DNA of 64,000 bases from assembly GCA_034190875.2 (NCBI GenBank), contig CM067348.1, forward strand, positions 2,766,120 through 2,830,119. The letters run 5' to 3'. The notes under the pieces were generated by a model. The model did not search any database and was not told the origin of the DNA. It saw nothing but the letters and a program-made list of their open reading frames with translations. The translations under genes and the position numbers were made by a program. Shown here in pieces: positions 61,228 to 64,000 of this stretch (positions are counted from its first letter, which is position 1; the number at the start of each line of letters is the position of its first letter). The DNA is from Urechis unicinctus. Its lineage: Eukaryota > Annelida > Polychaeta > Xenopneusta > Urechidae.

Positions 61228-62541
61228 ATGAATAAACAAGCCTTTAGTTTCAATAGAAAAGCTACCCCATATAGTGCGGGCGGGGTGTATCCAGCCACAT
61301 ATGGTGTGGGAGATAAACTAACCCGACAAACAATTCAAGTTGTTCACAATGGTGGTACATTCACAGCAAAGTTTCCTGATCTATTCAGTAACTATAAGGT
61401 GCCGCCGGTAACAGCGGACAAAGTAGTAAAAGACTGGTTGACAAATCCAATGCAGTTTTGGCAGAACCAGTTAAACTTTGCAGTGTGGTGTGCATCAGCC
61501 GGCTGCGGCGAGTCCTCCCAGGACCACCTCGAGGCTGGGATTCCACTCGTGAAAGCTCTCTACACCTTTCACCTTTATTACACAGTGCGTCGCTTATTAG
61601 CAGAACTGCAAGCGCCTCTACCTCAGGATCATGCCTATGACCCCTATAACAATACATATGACAAGAGGGCATATGAGAGACTCTGCACTAACTTTGGTGT
61701 TCAACCAAACACAGACTGGCGCCAGAAGGCAACCGTAGCTAATAGTGGTCTTGGTATCTTATATGCACATGATGCGTATGGTTACGGGAGTGTCTTCAAG
61801 GTTGCTGGTCGAAACGTTCGTTATGACCCTACACGGATGGCCTTTGAGGCGGAAAAGGATACAAAGCCAGGTTTTGCTCACGCGAAAAACCTACAATCCT
61901 TTCAGGAGAGAATGGGCGCTGTTTTACATCTAGCACAGGGACCTGAAGCAGACGAGGCCTGGAGTACCTTCATACTGGACACGTCTGAGGGTTTTACACA
62001 AACCGGCGTTGAGCGAATTAACGACAGCATCAGGACCTATGTATGGGCCATTCTTGAGGCTCAGGCGCAGACCCGCTCAGAGATACTAGGTGTTGGAACG
62101 TCCTTTGATGCTCAAAAGCAATTTAAGGTCAACGTTGAGGATGCCATCAACTCCCCAGTGGATATTCCTTCATCTATCCGACGGTATCAGAACGTCCTCC
62201 AGAATGCCTCTTCAAAGGTTGATTATGTGTTTGGAACGGGCCTGTACATGGCTCCGTCTGATATGAGCCTCGCCATTGGAGACGTTGCTGGGTACAACAA
62301 TCTGATTACCATTGCAACTGAGGAGCAGCAGATAGGCAGCAATGATGATGTCAACTCGGTTCAGGTGGTTCCAGATAGAGGAAGCTTTGACCCTCCGCCA
62401 GATACAGATATGGAACTCCCCTCTCCAGGGCCGGCCCCTATGGCCGAGACCGGTCTGCGTGGGGCGCACGAGGATGAGAAAACCGCTCTTATTATAGGCG
62501 GAATCGCTATAGGCTTAGCTGTGCTTTGGTTTGCTACGTAG
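61228..62541 (+). CDS. 437-residue membrane-anchored protein of the virus-like module
   Basis: Intact ORF. I take the ATG at 61228; the frame extends upstream only to a GTG. The body is a soluble, aromatic-rich domain (IQVVHNGGTFTAKFPDLF, VKDWLTNPMQFWQNQLNFAV, SIRTYVWAILEAQAQTRSEI, FGTGLYMAPSDMSLAIGDVA). It is followed by an acidic, Pro-rich spacer and a C-terminal hydrophobic helix (ALIIGGIAIGLAVLWFAT) at the very end, a tail-anchor arrangement. I do not recognise a named family. Its 3' end overlaps the opposite-strand 62515-63843 gene by 27 bp. A role as a virion or membrane structural protein is inference from context. Confidence 0.65.
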   Translation: MNKQAFSFNRKATPYSAGGVYPATYGVGDKLTRQTIQVVHNGGTFTAKFPDLFSNYKVPPVTADKVVKDWLTNPMQFWQNQLNFAVWCASAGCGESSQDHLEAGIPLVKALYTFHLYYTVRRLLAELQAPLPQDHAYDPYNNTYDKRAYERLCTNFGVQPNTDWRQKATVANSGLGILYAHDAYGYGSVFKVAGRNVRYDPTRMAFEAEKDTKPGFAHAKNLQSFQERMGAVLHLAQGPEADEAWSTFILDTSEGFTQTGVERINDSIRTYVWAILEAQAQTRSEILGVGTSFDAQKQFKVNVEDAINSPVDIPSSIRRYQNVLQNASSKVDYVFGTGLYMAPSDMSLAIGDVAGYNNLITIATEEQQIGSNDDVNSVQVVPDRGSFDPPPDTDMELPSPGPAPMAETGLRGAHEDEKTALIIGGIAIGLAVLWFAT

Positions 62542-63843
62542 TAAGTCACGGAGTATCATGAGGATAACTCCCCCCACCGCCACAGCTGCGGCCCATACAT
62601 GTTCTGCCATCCAACCAGCCACCTTTGCAGCTGACGTAAGCAGCCATGATACGATGGAGCCAATGATTCCTGGAAGGACAGCTGCTGCCTTACCGGCTAG
62701 GCTCTTCAGGACGTTTGCCAAGGAGTTCAGCTGTTTTTTAATCCATTCCTTTAAACCAGGCTTATCAGCTGGTATCGGCGTTGGTGCCGGGGTTGGACTA
62801 GTGCTCCCTCCGCCCGTCAAAGCAACTACAAGGGTCGAGATTGCCAATCCAATCGCAGTGAGTATGGAGGCGATTGTTATACCCTGCTCTCGGAACAGAG
62901 TGCGTACACGCTCAGCTAGTGTTGTGTCCTCGTTAAGAAGTCTGTTGATCGTTTCCCTGATGCGGTTAATTTGGGTCCTTAGACGGTTACGGTTTTCAGA
63001 GGCAGCCTCAATACGGGCACTCCGCAGCTCCTGCAGCTCTGCAAGCTCATTTGCTTGGAATCTCCATGCTCGACTATCACCCCTCCCTTCCTCCTCCAGG
63101 CTTGCCATTTTAGCTTCCCGCTGTTTTATATTCCTTTCTATCTCAGTTATCTTGGCTAGGTTATTGACCAGCTCACCCCTCTGGGTCTGCATAGCCTTAT
63201 CAAGCCCCATAAGCTCTCTGAGTGGTAGTTCGTTGTCTGTTTGTGTGCCTAGGTCTTCTATGGCGTTATGAACGCCCTCTATGAATCCTGTTTCTTCCAC
63301 ACCACCTTGCTGTGTCACAGCTTCAAGGCTGCTTATTTCTAACATATCTGGAAGTGCAGCTTCTGCTTTAGCAGCAGCTTCGTCAACGCCTTGTAGGGCT
63401 TTTACTGCTTCTGTGGATAGTTCAGCGGTCACTCCAAGAGCCCGAGCAAGCGGTGTACCACCGTAATCTAGGATACTCCTAGGAGAGAGGAATTTGTTTG
63501 GATTGTTCTTCCATGTCAGAAGATTCCATTCTCGGTCCCACTTAACCCAAAGGTCCCCTTGTTGAGACGATCTAAACTCCAGAGTGGCCTGCAGCCCATG
63601 CTTAGACACTGCCTTCTCCCACCTCTTAACTAAGACTTCAGTTTCTTCTTTGGAAGCCACCTGATCTTCTGTTAACCCAGCAGGCATTTCAGTAATAGCC
63701 CATGGTGGCATAGTCGAGTACGACGTATCTAAAGTTTCGTCAATCATGTTAGTCTCCTCATCATCAAAGCTAGTCTCATTCCTATCCCCTCCCATAGCCC
63801 CTTCCTCCTCTGGGTCGTCAAATGCTGGGTTATCAAACTCCAT
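62515..63843 (-). CDS. 442-residue coiled-coil membrane protein of the virus-like module
   Basis: Intact, ATG at 63843. Layout: acidic N-terminus (NPAFDDPEEEGAMGGD), a mixed domain with WVKWDREWNLLTWKNNPNKF, an Ala/Glu-rich helical stretch, a coiled coil (ITEIERNIKQREAKMASLEE; also NRLRTQINRIRETINRLL), a membrane helix (ITIASILTAIGLAISTLVVA, about residues 326-345), a Ser/Thr/Pro spacer, and a final hydrophobic region with one or two helices (VLPGIIGSIVSWLL, WAAAVAVGGVILMIL) and a basic tail. Not recognised by name. The architecture resembles phage tape-measure or membrane-fusion-type structural proteins in outline only. It converges with the 61228 gene, overlapping 27 bp, and diverges from the next gene by 40 bp. 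Confidence 0.65.
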   Translation of the reverse strand: MEFDNPAFDDPEEEGAMGGDRNETSFDDEETNMIDETLDTSYSTMPPWAITEMPAGLTEDQVASKEETEVLVKRWEKAVSKHGLQATLEFRSSQQGDLWVKWDREWNLLTWKNNPNKFLSPRSILDYGGTPLARALGVTAELSTEAVKALQGVDEAAAKAEAALPDMLEISSLEAVTQQGGVEETGFIEGVHNAIEDLGTQTDNELPLRELMGLDKAMQTQRGELVNNLAKITEIERNIKQREAKMASLEEEGRGDSRAWRFQANELAELQELRSARIEAASENRNRLRTQINRIRETINRLLNEDTTLAERVRTLFREQGITIASILTAIGLAISTLVVALTGGGSTSPTPAPTPIPADKPGLKEWIKKQLNSLANVLKSLAGKAAAVLPGIIGSIVSWLLTSAAKVAGWMAEHVWAAAVAVGGVILMILRDLLRSKPKHS

Positions 63844-63883
63844 GTCTGTGTGTTAAAGATATAAGTGTAATCAAACATTCAAC
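63844..63883. promoter_or_regulatory. 40-bp divergent gap
   Basis: Separates the minus-strand ATG at 63843 from the plus-strand ATG at 63884. AT-rich, with gatataag as the nearest thing to a TATA element. Confidence 0.35.
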
Positions 63884-64000
63884 ATGACGAGTACTTACGG
63901 GCGCAAACTAAACCCACACCGCCGGATACGCGAACCCCTTGGGGTAAAGGGCGTGCGACAATCTGTATGCATTACAAACAATACAAGCACTATTGACCAG
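63884..64000 (+). CDS. Start of another module gene, cut by the window edge
   Basis: ATG at 63884 opens a frame that stays open for all 39 codons to the end of the window (MTSTYGRKLNPHRRIREPLG and on). The N-terminus is basic. Its place, divergent from the membrane protein and within the compact cluster, suggests a further structural gene of the module. Nothing more can be said from 39 codons. Confidence 0.55.
   Translation, partial: MTSTYGRKLNPHRRIREPLGVKGVRQSVCITNNTSTIDQ

Overview
The window is from an invertebrate animal nuclear genome. Two spliced host genes have canonical GT/AG introns, the intergenic DNA is AT-rich and crowded with (TA)n microsatellites, and there are retrotransposon remnants and a virus-like gene cluster. 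I cannot assign the phylum; a cnidarian, lophotrochozoan or basal deuterostome would all fit.

Layout. (1) 1-30326 carries no intact gene. It is a tandem array of three very large, diverged repeat units (period about 12.7 kb, then about 16.2 kb, the third cut short), broken up by (TA)n and (TACA)n tracts, inversions and deletions. The unit includes the last exon of the neighbouring host gene: a second copy of that exon, still open, lies at 15618-15728. (2) 30327-36389, minus strand: MCCC1, the biotin-carrying subunit of mitochondrial methylcrotonoyl-CoA carboxylase, in 17 exons. (3) 36390-36720: a 331-bp divergent promoter. (4) 36721-49569, plus strand: RSF1, the SNF2H-partner chromatin remodelling factor with a PHD finger, in 19 exons, with a 3'UTR to about 50.8 kb. 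(5) 50820-51400: a CR1-like LINE fragment, followed by two hairpins. (6) 51597-53240: a ~34-bp minisatellite that swallowed a 152-bp solo LTR and amplified it to three copies. (7) 53240-58330: no gene recognised; two (TA)n tracts and a cruciform-capable hairpin. (8) 58331 to the right edge: a compact, intronless, virus-like module of seven genes. It has a YqaJ/lambda-type exonuclease, a small hydrophobic protein, a trimeric-fibre-like protein, three further proteins I cannot name (two with C-terminal membrane segments), and the start of another gene cut by the window edge. Genes overlap or abut, strands alternate, and two start codons are only 6 bp apart.

How it fits together. MCCC1 (leucine catabolism, mitochondrion) and RSF1 (nucleosome spacing, nucleus) probably share regulation only through their common promoter. 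The module at the right looks like part of an integrated DNA virus or a large virus-derived transposon; its polymerase, integrase and ATPase, if any, would lie beyond the window. Four reading frames (MCCC1, RSF1 and two genes of the module) each carry exactly one surplus base. This points to assembly indels, at least in the two host genes, more than to four independent mutations.
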